From: Bacillota bacterium
GTDB lineage: Bacteria > Bacillota > UBA994
DNA: 32,760 nt
Direction of reading: 5' to 3'
Assembly (NCBI GenBank): GCA_018333655.1
Contig: JAGXTJ010000009.1
Span: 1-32,760 of the forward strand
Shown here: piece after piece, positions 1 to 7,942 of the stretch
Layout: each line of letters starts with the position of its first letter
Position numbering within the stretch: position 1 is the first letter of the stretch
Position numbers and translations under genes: made by a program
The notes under the pieces: model-generated
The model's database searches: none
What the model was told of the DNA's origin: nothing
The model's input: the letters and a program-made list of their open reading frames with translations, nothing else

Positions 1-2
1 AG

Positions 3-149
3 CGGAACCAGAAATGGGTTAGTGATATTACTTGCGTCTCAAGCGATGAAGGCTGGCTATATATCGCTGGGGTTATGGACCTCTGTGGACAACCACTCAT
101 AGGTTTGTCCATGAGTAACCGCATGACGAGACATGTATTGTGGAGGTGA
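3..149 (+). pseudogene. IS3-family transposase (OrfB) remnant
   Basis: Reading frame 3 from the window edge encodes a stretch beginning NQKWVSDIT, then DEGWLYIAGVMDL and LSMSNRMTR, and ends at TGA 147-149. This matches the start of the rve (DDE) integrase core of IS3-family OrfB proteins, whose usual form is NxKWVTDITY...GWLYLAxVxDLxSRxxVGWxMSxRMT; the D of the WVSD motif is the first catalytic Asp. About 43 residues are recognisable. The match fades after MTRHVL and the rest of the catalytic domain is missing, so this is a decayed fragment. Its 5' part lies outside the window and could extend further. The ribosome-binding site of the Cys-rich peptide gene overlaps its last codons. Confidence 0.8.
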
Positions 150-154
150 TAAGT

Positions 155-232
155 ATGGTCAAAATAGTCAAGAGGGCGAGGCCTTTGTGCCAAGCCATGG
201 GCTGTGGATGTTTCTGTGGTAAGAGTGCGTAG
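155..232 (+). CDS. 25-aa Cys-rich RiPP precursor peptide (candidate)
   Basis: A 25-codon ORF starts at ATG 155 behind GGAGGTGA at 142-149, among the best Shine-Dalgarno matches in the window, and stops at TAG 230-232. The first ten residues are basic (K3, K6, R7, R9) and would be the leader. The last fourteen carry four Cys at C12, C17, C19 and C21 in a C-x4-C-x-C-x-C pattern with interleaved Gly and one Phe, ending GKSA. The next gene, 64 bases downstream, is a radical SAM/SPASM enzyme with an RRE-like N-terminus, then a GNAT and two ABC exporters. This order is typical of RiPP clusters, so I infer that the peptide is the enzyme substrate, perhaps forming thioethers (ranthipeptide-like). It resembles in concept the Clo7bot/CcpM Cys-rich peptides of clostridia, but no family membership is proven. 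A weak hairpin lies between it and the enzyme gene. Confidence 0.72.
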   Translation: MVKIVKRARPLCQAMGCGCFCGKSA

Positions 233-296
233 AAAGCATTTGTGAGGTCTGGGGCTCGTAGCCACCTTCTCTAAATTCTGACGTGGAGGGACTATT

Positions 297-1616
297 ATGA
301 TACCGTCGAAATACAATATTATAATTCGTGACTTCCCTGAACAGAGGCAGTTGCTTGTGTACAATACGTTGCGGGAAAGTATGGTCGTGGTGGATGACGC
401 CATAGAGGACATCTTCATGTCAGGGAGAACACCTAGGGAGCTTGACCCGGAGGGCCTTGACGCCCTAGTTAGGGAGGGGTTTGTTTACGAGCAAGAAGGG
501 TATGAAAAAAATTTGGTTCAGTACTTGTTTGCCTCCCGAAAGTATTCCAAGAAAGCAGTAGAAACTGTGATTATGACAACTGAAGCATGCAATTTAAGGT
601 GCAAGTATTGCTTGGAAGGGGAACTTATCGCCCCTCGGTCGATGGACGAGCAAACGGCGCATAATGTAGCCCAGCAGCTCATCGAGCGCTTGAAGGCACA
701 TGGAACTAAACGCCTGACGCTAGACTTCTTTGGAGGGGAGCCATTGTTAAACACAACACCCATTGCGGTGATAGCTCCGAAATTAAGGGAGTACTGTGCA
801 AAAAATGAAGTGTACCTTCACATTAGGGTTACAACAAACGGAACCTTGCTCGATTATGAGTGTTATCGTTTGTTGAGACGTCTGTCTGTTGATAAGATTC
901 AGGTGACAATTGATGGCCCGAAGGATGTTCATGATTATCGAAAGCCCCCTATTGATGGGGGGTCTAGCTTTCAATCTATCATTGATAATTTGCAGCACTG
1001 TGACAACGAGCACCCTAAGCTACAAATCAGGCTAAATATTGATGCGCACAACGTAGCTCGTATAAACGAGATATTGCATTACCTTGCTAGTACGGTCAAA
1101 GGATTCATTAACCAGGTGCCCAGTGTGTATGTTGCGCCAACGGAGCTGGCGTTCTGTCCATCCGAAAATTGGAACAGGTATGTTTTTTCCCCTGCCGAAA
1201 AGGCTACTGCCATGGTGAAGATTTGGGGTCAGATGGCAGAACTAGGACTCCCCGTTGCGCACTTGCCTACCTATTACCCGTGTGGTGTCTTAACTGATTG
1301 GGCCACCGTTGTAGGTGTCAGTGGCGAATTATACTGTTGCACTGCTCTAGCTGGAATCCGAGAGTTTCAGCGGGGAGATCTATCTAATGAGGATGCACAA
1401 CCAACGGGTGTTCACTTAGAGTTCCTGACAACGGATGTATGGAATCAATGCTTACATTGCATGTTTTTGCCATTATGCGGAGGTGGATGTAGAGTCCAGT
1501 CTTTGATCCGTACGGGAAATGCCTTTAATCTGGATTGTCAGCGTGAGTTTTTTGAGGGTGCACTTGAGACATACATTAAAGCTAATTACCTTGCCGAATG
1601 TAGGACGGAAATATGA
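297..1616 (+). CDS. Radical SAM/SPASM peptide maturase
   Basis: This is a 439-residue enzyme. Residues 1-85 look like a PqqD-like peptide-recognition (RRE) winged helix, with YNTLRESMVVVDDAIEDIF and LVREGFVYE typical of this class. The radical SAM core begins with C98-NLR-C102-KY-C105, and the SAM-binding GGEP motif is at 146-149. A C-terminal SPASM-type auxiliary-cluster domain carries C329, C347, C348, then C385-LH-C388, C394-GGG-C398, C414 and C435. The architecture is that of RiPP maturases that link Cys thiols to backbone carbons of short Cys-rich peptides (known for SCIFF, ranthipeptide and CcpM-type systems). The start at ATG 297 has GGAGGG at 285-290. It overlaps the GNAT gene by 4 bases, so the two are translationally coupled. 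The gene looks more AT-rich than the pyr region, consistent with acquisition by transfer. Chemistry and substrate are inferred from context. Confidence 0.88.
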   Translation: MIPSKYNIIIRDFPEQRQLLVYNTLRESMVVVDDAIEDIFMSGRTPRELDPEGLDALVREGFVYEQEGYEKNLVQYLFASRKYSKKAVETVIMTTEACNLRCKYCLEGELIAPRSMDEQTAHNVAQQLIERLKAHGTKRLTLDFFGGEPLLNTTPIAVIAPKLREYCAKNEVYLHIRVTTNGTLLDYECYRLLRRLSVDKIQVTIDGPKDVHDYRKPPIDGGSSFQSIIDNLQHCDNEHPKLQIRLNIDAHNVARINEILHYLASTVKGFINQVPSVYVAPTELAFCPSENWNRYVFSPAEKATAMVKIWGQMAELGLPVAHLPTYYPCGVLTDWATVVGVSGELYCCTALAGIREFQRGDLSNEDAQPTGVHLEFLTTDVWNQCLHCMFLPLCGGGCRVQSLIRTGNAFNLDCQREFFEGALETYIKANYLAECRTEI

Positions 1617-2161
1617 GAGGAGAAATACAAGTTTTATTTAGGGCTATAGAAGCAAAGGACGTTGGCCTTATTTGTCGTTGGGCAAACGATGACAGGGTGA
1701 ATGCTGGAGCGACATTTCGAGTTTTTCCATGGTCTGAAAGAATGGTACGCAAGATGATTGACGATGGAAACTTTGAAAGTGATGAAAAGAGGTATTTGAT
1801 AATCGAGACTGCGGAGGGAATAGCTATCGGTATAGCTATTGTCCGTGCAATTAACAGACAAGACCGAAACGCTGAGTTAGGTATTGTCATTGGGGAAATC
1901 GAATACTGGAACAAAGGGTATGGCTGGGCGGTTGCTCAAAAATTGCTCGAACTGTGTTTTAACGGTCTAGGATTAAAACGCATATACGTGTACGTGCCAG
2001 AGTTTAACCGAGCGTCAGGAATAATGGCTGCACAATTAGGGCTCGCCAAAGAAGGGGTACTACGAAAGTGTTTTTATCGAGATGCAAAATTCTGGGATGC
2101 AACCCTTTATTCACTGCTTGACGACGAATGGCAATCCCAAAGAACACTCGGAAAACGGTAA
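1613..2161 (+). CDS. GNAT-family N-acetyltransferase (RimJ/RimL type)
   Basis: This 182-residue protein has the Acetyltransf_3 layout: an N-terminal LFRAIEAKDVGLICRWAND strand-helix, a central beta region (AIGIAIVRAI...AELGIVIGE), the acetyl-CoA-binding helix start WNKGYGWAVAQKLLE (Q/RxxGxG/A type), then RIYVYVPEFNRAS and LGLAKEGVLRKCFYRDAKFWD, typical of RimJ/RimL-like enzymes that use acetyl-CoA to acetylate an amino group. The start codon ATG 1613 overlaps the end of the radical SAM gene, and a GTG-started ABC gene follows 45 bases later. In this setting it could acetylate the peptide (for example the N-terminal amine or a Lys) or protect the producer by acetylating a target. The sequence does not tell which. 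Family assignment is firm; role is inference. Confidence 0.85.
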   Translation: MRGEIQVLFRAIEAKDVGLICRWANDDRVNAGATFRVFPWSERMVRKMIDDGNFESDEKRYLIIETAEGIAIGIAIVRAINRQDRNAELGIVIGEIEYWNKGYGWAVAQKLLELCFNGLGLKRIYVYVPEFNRASGIMAAQLGLAKEGVLRKCFYRDAKFWDATLYSLLDDEWQSQRTLGKR

Positions 2162-2206
2162 GTAAAGCATAGCCCGAGAGGGCGTTATGAATGGGGGGAT
2201 GAGTTT

Positions 2207-3958
2207 GTGGCAAACAGACAGGGGATGCACTTTTTTTTGCGGTATGCGAAGAGTCAAATCGCACCTGTAATATTTGTTGTTCTGCTTGTTTTCCTGCAAG
2301 TAACTTTCGGTATACTTCTGGCTCGGCAGTTAGGGCACATTCTTGATGTGGGGCTTCTCGCTAATAAAGCAGAGTTTGGGCAGGTTTTTCTGCTGCTTGT
2401 CGTTTTATGGCTAGGTTCAGATGCAGCGCTGTTTGGTAGGCAGCTCCTGGCGGGTCGCCTAGCCGAAATCACTGTGCATAACTTGCGCGGAAAGGTCGTG
2501 CGGCACATTAGCCGCGCCACGACGGAGTCACTCGAAACTACGCATAGCGGAGACTATGTTTCTCGGCTCGGAGTCGACACTGACGCCATTAGAGTTATGG
2601 TCGCGCGCGAGATGCCGAGCCTTTTACAAGGCGCGCTCGGATTTGTGGCAGCACTTGTAGTTATGCTGGTGGTGTCTTGGCAGGTGACACTGCTAACAAT
2701 CGCTTTGGTCCCCGTCATGATGTTTGTGGCGTCTTTCTTTGGTGGGCGCATGGGGGGGAATCTTAAGGCATGGCAAGGTGGTATGGCTGCCGTTAATGTG
2801 CTTGCACAAGATACTGTCTTAGGGGTAGTTGTGGCCAAGACCTATAATTTGCACGGCTATCTTGGCAAACAGATGAGCTCGTTAGGTAAGCGTGTGGCAA
2901 ACAGCGCCGTGGCCTTAGCTTTTACCAAAGGACAGCTAAATTCAGCCATGACGGTGCTTTCGGTGATGCCGTTCCTTGTATTGTTTGGCGTGGGCGGTTA
3001 CGAGGTTATTAGAGGCAGGCTGAGCCTAGGGCAGCTGCTCATGATGCTAAACCTACTCAACAACCTAACATGGCCACTGCAGGGTATGGCGCAAAACATG
3101 GCGAGCATGAAAGCAGCGATACAGGCGGCGGAAAGGATATTCGCAGTGCTTGCACTACCCGTTGAACCAGTGCAGCAAGGCGCGTGTCCGCCGCTTAATC
3201 GTAAGGCGGAATATGCAGTGGAGTATGACCAAGTTTCGTTTGCTTATCCCGGAAAGGACGCGATTTTGTGTGAGCTAAGCCTAAAAGTTCGCAAGGGGGA
3301 GACATTGGCCCTTGTTGGGGCCAGCGGCTCCGGCAAGAGCACTTTACTTTCGCTTCTGCTCCGGTTTAGGCAGCCAAGCTCAGGCGAGTTGTTGTTTTTT
3401 GGCTGCCTCTATCATGACCTTACCCCCTCCTGCATCCGTGAACATATCGCGTATGTGGCGCAGGAAGACTTTTTCTTGCCGGTTTCCGTAGCAGAGAACA
3501 TCGGCTTCGGGCGTCTTGGCGCTTCACCGCACGAAGTAAGCGATGCCGCACGTAAGGTAGGGGCAGATGAGTTTATAGGCGAACTAGCAGGTGGTTACAG
3601 TAGTCTCCTCAGCGAGAGAGGCGGCAATTTGTCTGGGGGGCAAAGACAGCGTATTTCGCTGGCCAGAGCGGTACTGCGTGCTGCGCCGCTACTGGTGCTT
3701 GATGAGGCGACCGCCGCACTGGATATGGAGTCGGAAAGGGCGGTCTTTGACAAGTTGCTGGCGATGGATGGCACTAAGATTATTGTCACCCATCGTCTGC
3801 ACCTCTTGGAAAAGGTAGACCGCATTGTTGTTTTAGCTAACGGCAGTATTGTGGAAGAAGGCACCCATGCTGTGCTAACCGCGCGGGGTGGTCACTACGC
3901 CAATTTTGTCAGGCATGGGGAGTTTGAGCGCCATTATGGCGCGGCGGGGGTGTCGTGA
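2207..3958 (+). CDS. ABC exporter half-transporter (permease-ATPase), first subunit
   Basis: A 583-residue type IV ABC exporter with an N-terminal six-helix domain (residues about 20-310) fused to an ATPase domain. Visible motifs are Walker A GASGSGKST at 371-379, Q-loop VAQED near 417, signature LSGGQ at 475-479, Walker B LLVLDE at 495-500 and H-loop VTHRL, so the ATPase appears complete. There is no N-terminal C39 peptidase domain: the protein starts almost directly with helix 1. The start is GTG 2207, behind GGGGGGAT at 2193-2200. It lies one base upstream of the second ABC gene start and follows the GNAT gene, so it probably forms a heterodimer with the next protein and exports the modified peptide or confers self-resistance. 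Substrate is inferred from position only. Confidence 0.88.
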   Translation: MANRQGMHFFLRYAKSQIAPVIFVVLLVFLQVTFGILLARQLGHILDVGLLANKAEFGQVFLLLVVLWLGSDAALFGRQLLAGRLAEITVHNLRGKVVRHISRATTESLETTHSGDYVSRLGVDTDAIRVMVAREMPSLLQGALGFVAALVVMLVVSWQVTLLTIALVPVMMFVASFFGGRMGGNLKAWQGGMAAVNVLAQDTVLGVVVAKTYNLHGYLGKQMSSLGKRVANSAVALAFTKGQLNSAMTVLSVMPFLVLFGVGGYEVIRGRLSLGQLLMMLNLLNNLTWPLQGMAQNMASMKAAIQAAERIFAVLALPVEPVQQGACPPLNRKAEYAVEYDQVSFAYPGKDAILCELSLKVRKGETLALVGASGSGKSTLLSLLLRFRQPSSGELLFFGCLYHDLTPSCIREHIAYVAQEDFFLPVSVAENIGFGRLGASPHEVSDAARKVGADEFIGELAGGYSSLLSERGGNLSGGQRQRISLARAVLRAAPLLVLDEATAALDMESERAVFDKLLAMDGTKIIVTHRLHLLEKVDRIVVLANGSIVEEGTHAVLTARGGHYANFVRHGEFERHYGAAGVS

Positions 3959-3959
3959 G

Positions 3960-5663
3960 ATGAAGGCAGATCGTAGCAACACTAGACTGTTGAAATACAT
4001 GCAGGGCAACTGGCTCAAGTTTACCGTGGGTGGGGTAATGTCCATCCTGTCTGAGTCGGGCATCCAGCTTGGGCTTGCGCTATTGCTTAGGGGAATGGTC
4101 AACGCCTCGGTAGGCCGCGATGTTCGGTTGCTGCTCATGAGCCTCGGGCAGTATGGCCTGCTGATTTTTCTTGGGGCTGCCTTACTTCCGCTCGGCCGAC
4201 GTCTCTGTGCAGCGGCTACGGAAATGGCCGTAGCAGAGTGGCGGAACCAAACATTTGACCATGTGCAGAATCTGCCGCTAGCGTCAATCGAAGGGCGACA
4301 TTCGCAGGACCTAGTTTCTCGGCTGACCGCAGACATCGACGTAGCTCGGCGGTTTCTTGGTGAAGAGCTAGTGGATTTTGTCGCGCATGTGGCAAGTGCT
4401 CTTATATCGGCAGCGTTTATTATTATGGTTGATGCTCGGTTTGTAGCGATTCCCTTATTTTTAGTTGTGATGTCAGCTGTTGTGAACCGTGTATCAGCGG
4501 TTCCGCTGCAACGCACGAGCAAAGCCTCGCAGGCGAGACTGGCCGAAATGCATGCCAGTGTTAAAGACGTGGTACAAGGGCAGTGTGGAGCCCGAGGGTG
4601 GGGCGTTGGCGATCTGCTACTGTGCCGAGTTGACGAAAAAAACGACGCCTTGCGGGCTAACAACTTAAAGCTAGTCGGCCTGCAAAGCACTGTGGGGGTA
4701 ATAAGCAATTTTCTTGGCTCAGCCAACTTCCTAGGCGTAGTGGCGCTAGGCAGTTACATGATTTTGCAGCAAGAGTTGACACCGGGTGAGGTTGTGGCAG
4801 TAGTGCAGTTTAGTCAGACCATGGTGAGGCCCTTTAGAAATGCGGGCAGCGTCTGGTCTGCCCTCCAGCAGACACTTGCCGCCGCTGAACGTGTCTTCGA
4901 GCTGCTCGACTCTCCACCCGAGAAATTGCGCTCAAGCGGGAGCGTACCCCAAGATGATGCGGCCGTAGTTTTTCAAAACGTTTCTTTTTCATATGGGGAT
5001 GTCCCGGCTCTTAAAGGGGTATCGTTTAGCGTCCCGCATGGCAAAACTGCCGCTGTCATCGGTGAGAGCGGCGGAGGAAAAAGCACCATTTTTAAGCTGT
5101 TACTTGGCTTGTACCAAGCAGGGGGAGGGTCAATTGCGGTCAACGGCAAAGACATCGGCGAGTATTCGCTGCCTGAGCTGCGCAGCCTGACCGCTTTAGT
5201 TCCTCAGGATGCTTGGCTGTTTACAGGTACCATCTACGACAATATCACCTGCGGCAGAGAAGATGTCGGTATGGCAGAGGTGCAAAGAGCGGCAACAGCG
5301 GCTAACGCCCATGACTTTATAGCGTCACTCCCCGACGGGTATGAAACTGAGGTGGGCGAACACGGGTCAAAACTCTCAGGCGGACAACGGCAACGCATCG
5401 CCATCGCCCGCGCCTTCCTCAAGGACGCCCCAATTCTATTGCTTGATGAAGCGACATCAAGTATCGACAATGAAGCGGAGAGCTTGGTGTGGGCTGGGCT
5501 GGAGAGCCTGATGGCAGGCCGTACCACGCTACTCATTGCGCATCGGCTCACTACAGCCAGAAAGGCCGACGTTGTTTTTGTGGTAACCGACGGCCAGATT
5601 GTCGAGCAGGGGACGCACGCGGAGCTGTTGCGCGTGGAGGGCACTGTAGGCGTTTGCACTTAG
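3960..5663 (+). CDS. ABC exporter half-transporter (permease-ATPase), second subunit
   Basis: With ATG 3960 as start, which directly follows the TGA of the upstream ABC gene and has GGGGGTG at 3946-3952, this is a 567-residue exporter; in-frame starts further upstream would overlap the first gene by 20-70 bases. It has a six-helix membrane domain (about 15-310) and an ATPase with Walker A GESGGGKST at 368-376, LSGGQ at 472-476, Walker B LLLDE at 493-497 and H-loop IAHRL. Both subunits retain the catalytic Glu after Walker B, so neither ATP site is visibly degenerate, unlike many heterodimeric exporters. The adjacent, similarly sized partner suggests a heterodimer that completes the peptide export module. 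The next gene starts 75 bases downstream and is unrelated. Confidence 0.88.
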   Translation: MKADRSNTRLLKYMQGNWLKFTVGGVMSILSESGIQLGLALLLRGMVNASVGRDVRLLLMSLGQYGLLIFLGAALLPLGRRLCAAATEMAVAEWRNQTFDHVQNLPLASIEGRHSQDLVSRLTADIDVARRFLGEELVDFVAHVASALISAAFIIMVDARFVAIPLFLVVMSAVVNRVSAVPLQRTSKASQARLAEMHASVKDVVQGQCGARGWGVGDLLLCRVDEKNDALRANNLKLVGLQSTVGVISNFLGSANFLGVVALGSYMILQQELTPGEVVAVVQFSQTMVRPFRNAGSVWSALQQTLAAAERVFELLDSPPEKLRSSGSVPQDDAAVVFQNVSFSYGDVPALKGVSFSVPHGKTAAVIGESGGGKSTIFKLLLGLYQAGGGSIAVNGKDIGEYSLPELRSLTALVPQDAWLFTGTIYDNITCGREDVGMAEVQRAATAANAHDFIASLPDGYETEVGEHGSKLSGGQRQRIAIARAFLKDAPILLLDEATSSIDNEAESLVWAGLESLMAGRTTLLIAHRLTTARKADVVFVVTDGQIVEQGTHAELLRVEGTVGVCT

Positions 5664-5738
5664 CCGCGGGTGAGGTAGTGTTGTTGCGGTGCGGGGCGAA
5701 GGCCTAGCACTTCAAGGCATATGAGGGGAAGGTGCAGC

Positions 5739-7343
5739 ATGATAAATATTACTTTTTTTGGGGCATGCGATACCGTTACCGGCTCTTGTTACTTGCTGGA
5801 AACGAAGGACGCCAAAATTCTCGTTGACTGCGGCATGTTTCAGGGGGGCAAGGAACAGGCTGAACGCAATACACAGCCCTTTAGCTTCATGCCACACACT
5901 ATTGACGCCGTGCTTTTAACGCATGCCCACATAGACCATAGCGGGTTACTGCCGAAATTAGTGCGCGAAGGCTTTACGGGCGAGATAATTGCCACCCGCG
6001 CGACCGTCAGTCTGTGCAATCTCATGCTGAGGGATTCGGCGCATGTGCAACTTATGGAGGCGGAGTGGCAGAATCGCAAGGGCAAGAGGGCGGGGACAGA
6101 GGACATAGAGCCCTTGTACACCCTCGAGGACGTCGAGCGATGCCTGCGGCATTTTCGTGGGGTCAAGTACGGCGAGCACACTGAAGTTAAGGCCGGCGTT
6201 GGCGTTCGCTTTCAAGACGCCGGTCATATTCTCGGCTCCGCGATGCTTGAAATCTTTATGGAAGAGGATGGTCATGTCCAAAAAATTGTTTTTTCCGGTG
6301 ATCTCGGCCAAAAGGGTCGACCGATTGTTGCCGACCCTACCTATATCGCCGAGGCAGATTATGTTGTTGTAGAATCTACTTATGGCAATCGCTTGCATGA
6401 GTCGCCGCATCAGCGACGCGAACAGCTCAAAGACATACTTCTCGAGGCTATCAGAGACAACGAGCAGGTTATTGTCCCAGCTTTCGCCGTGGGGCGCACA
6501 CAAGATGTGCTCTATGAAATAAACGCCCTCTATAGAAGCGGTGCTATCCCACTCATACCGATATACATAGACAGCCCCTTGGCTATATCGGCGACAGAGA
6601 TTTTTCAGCAGTTTAAGGACTACTATGACGATGACACGAAAGACCTATTAAAGCGCGATATGTCTCCCTTTGCCTATCCTGGGTTGCGGTTCACGCGCGA
6701 AGTTGAGGAGAGCAAGGCGCTTAACAATGTCACCCATCCTTGTGTCATTATCTCCGCAAGTGGCATGGCCGAGGCCGGGCGCATCAGACATCACCTCAAG
6801 CACCACTTATGGCGAGAAGCCTCACATATCCTTTTTGTCGGCTACCAAGCGGGGGGTTCACTGGGGCGGCGCATAATTGAGGGAGCGCCAACGGTCATGC
6901 TTTTCGGTGAGGAGATCGCAGTGCGAGCCAAGATTCACGTTATTGACGGCTTGTCTGCCCATGCCGACCAAGCAGGATTACTGGCTTGGCTACGCGCTTT
7001 TGGACAGAGCCCCCAGGCAGTGTACCTCACCCATGGCGAAGAGACAAGCAGGGAAGTGTTGGCAGAGCTGCTGCGCCAGGAGATGGAGGCGCAAATTGTT
7101 GTGCCCGAGTGTGATGTGGTCTACGCATTAAGCGGTGAGCGGATAGGTGAGGTGCCTAAGAAGGGCACAGACATAAAATCAGCGGCCTCCTACGACGAAT
7201 TAGACTCGCTGTGGCGGGCGGCACGTAAGACTATACAGACCAAGCTGCGCACTGGTTCGCGGCGCGAAGTCAAGGAGGCGCGCAAGTTTAACGAGAGGTT
7301 GCGTAACTTGCTCTTTCAGGTTGCTCGCAAGCTAGAGCATTGA
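5739..7343 (+). CDS. Beta-CASP metallo-beta-lactamase ribonuclease (COG1236-like)
   Basis: A 534-residue protein from ATG 5739, placed 6 codons inside the longest ORF because AGGGGAAGGTG at 5724-5734 fits it best. Zinc-binding motif HAHIDH is at 62-67, followed by later metallo-beta-lactamase motifs (DAGHILGSAM, FSGDLGQKG), the beta-CASP region (VIVPAFAVGRTQDVLYEI, ISASGMAEAGRIRHHL) and the C-terminal RMMBL motif (IDGLSAHADQAGLLAWL, VYLTHGEE). These belong to the predicted RNA-processing exonucleases/endonucleases related to CPSF/YSH1. It acts in the cytoplasm on RNA; the exact substrate is unknown. The reading frame ends one base before the convergent stop of pyrE, leaving no room for a terminator between them. 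The C-terminal ~60 residues are basic and may bind RNA. Confidence 0.9.
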   Translation: MINITFFGACDTVTGSCYLLETKDAKILVDCGMFQGGKEQAERNTQPFSFMPHTIDAVLLTHAHIDHSGLLPKLVREGFTGEIIATRATVSLCNLMLRDSAHVQLMEAEWQNRKGKRAGTEDIEPLYTLEDVERCLRHFRGVKYGEHTEVKAGVGVRFQDAGHILGSAMLEIFMEEDGHVQKIVFSGDLGQKGRPIVADPTYIAEADYVVVESTYGNRLHESPHQRREQLKDILLEAIRDNEQVIVPAFAVGRTQDVLYEINALYRSGAIPLIPIYIDSPLAISATEIFQQFKDYYDDDTKDLLKRDMSPFAYPGLRFTREVEESKALNNVTHPCVIISASGMAEAGRIRHHLKHHLWREASHILFVGYQAGGSLGRRIIEGAPTVMLFGEEIAVRAKIHVIDGLSAHADQAGLLAWLRAFGQSPQAVYLTHGEETSREVLAELLRQEMEAQIVVPECDVVYALSGERIGEVPKKGTDIKSAASYDELDSLWRAARKTIQTKLRTGSRREVKEARKFNERLRNLLFQVARKLEH

Positions 7344-7344
7344 G

Positions 7345-7920
7345 CTAGGAAACTCGACTACCCGGCTTAACTATGGGGAGACCCTGCTCGCAGAGTGGGC
7401 AGGTATCAGGGGCATAAGTTTGCACGGTCATAGTCAACAGTGCCTCTGTTGGGTAGCCTAGGCTGACTTCGCCGCCGCTTCTATCCACTAGTAGGCCCAC
7501 GCCGACTATGGTCGCACCACATTGCTCTACCACACGGAGCACTTCTTTGACGGAACCGCCGGTGGTGACAATATCTTCGACGACGAGGACACGGTCGCTT
7601 GGCGCGATACGAAAGCCGCGCCGCAGGGCAAGATGGCCATCTTCGCGCTCGCAAAAAACAGCCCGCACTCCTAGAGCCCGCGCCACTTCATAGGCGATGA
7701 TGACTCCACCCATGGCGGGACCTACGACCACGGTGACGCCCTGCTTGTTGAAGCGTGCCGCTATTTCTTGGCAGAGGATGGCGGTGTAGTGGGGGTTTTC
7801 GAGAAGCCGAAATTTCTCAACGTAGAGTTTGCTGTGTAGTCCAGAGGTTAGGCGAAAATGTCCCTCCATAAAGGTACCGGTAGTCTTAAAGATCTCGCTG
7901 ATTTGTTCTATGCTTAACAA
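7345..7920 (-). CDS. pyrE: Orotate phosphoribosyltransferase
   Basis: A 191-residue enzyme that joins orotate and PRPP to give OMP, step 5 of pyrimidine synthesis. The PRPP-binding signature VLVVEDIVTTGGS is clear, preceded by VVGPAMGGVIIAYEVARALG. The C-terminal CPLC pair is characteristic of the Thermus-type PyrE subfamily rather than the E. coli form. The start is TTG 7920 (minus strand), with AAGGATGA seven bases upstream; no in-frame ATG offers a better site. It is the last gene of the minus-strand pyrC-F-K-D-E operon, 22 bases after pyrD, and converges on the ribonuclease gene with a 1-bp gap. Confidence 0.95.
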   Translation of the reverse strand: MLSIEQISEIFKTTGTFMEGHFRLTSGLHSKLYVEKFRLLENPHYTAILCQEIAARFNKQGVTVVVGPAMGGVIIAYEVARALGVRAVFCEREDGHLALRRGFRIAPSDRVLVVEDIVTTGGSVKEVLRVVEQCGATIVGVGLLVDRSGGEVSLGYPTEALLTMTVQTYAPDTCPLCEQGLPIVKPGSRVS

Positions 7921-7942
7921 GTGGTCATCCTTCTTTCTTTTC

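Noticed and set aside
3875-4726. Minus-strand ORF (283 codons) opposite the second ABC gene
   Set aside because: It is a shadow frame of a high-GC coding region; the composition is Ser/Thr/Arg-rich and low in meaning.
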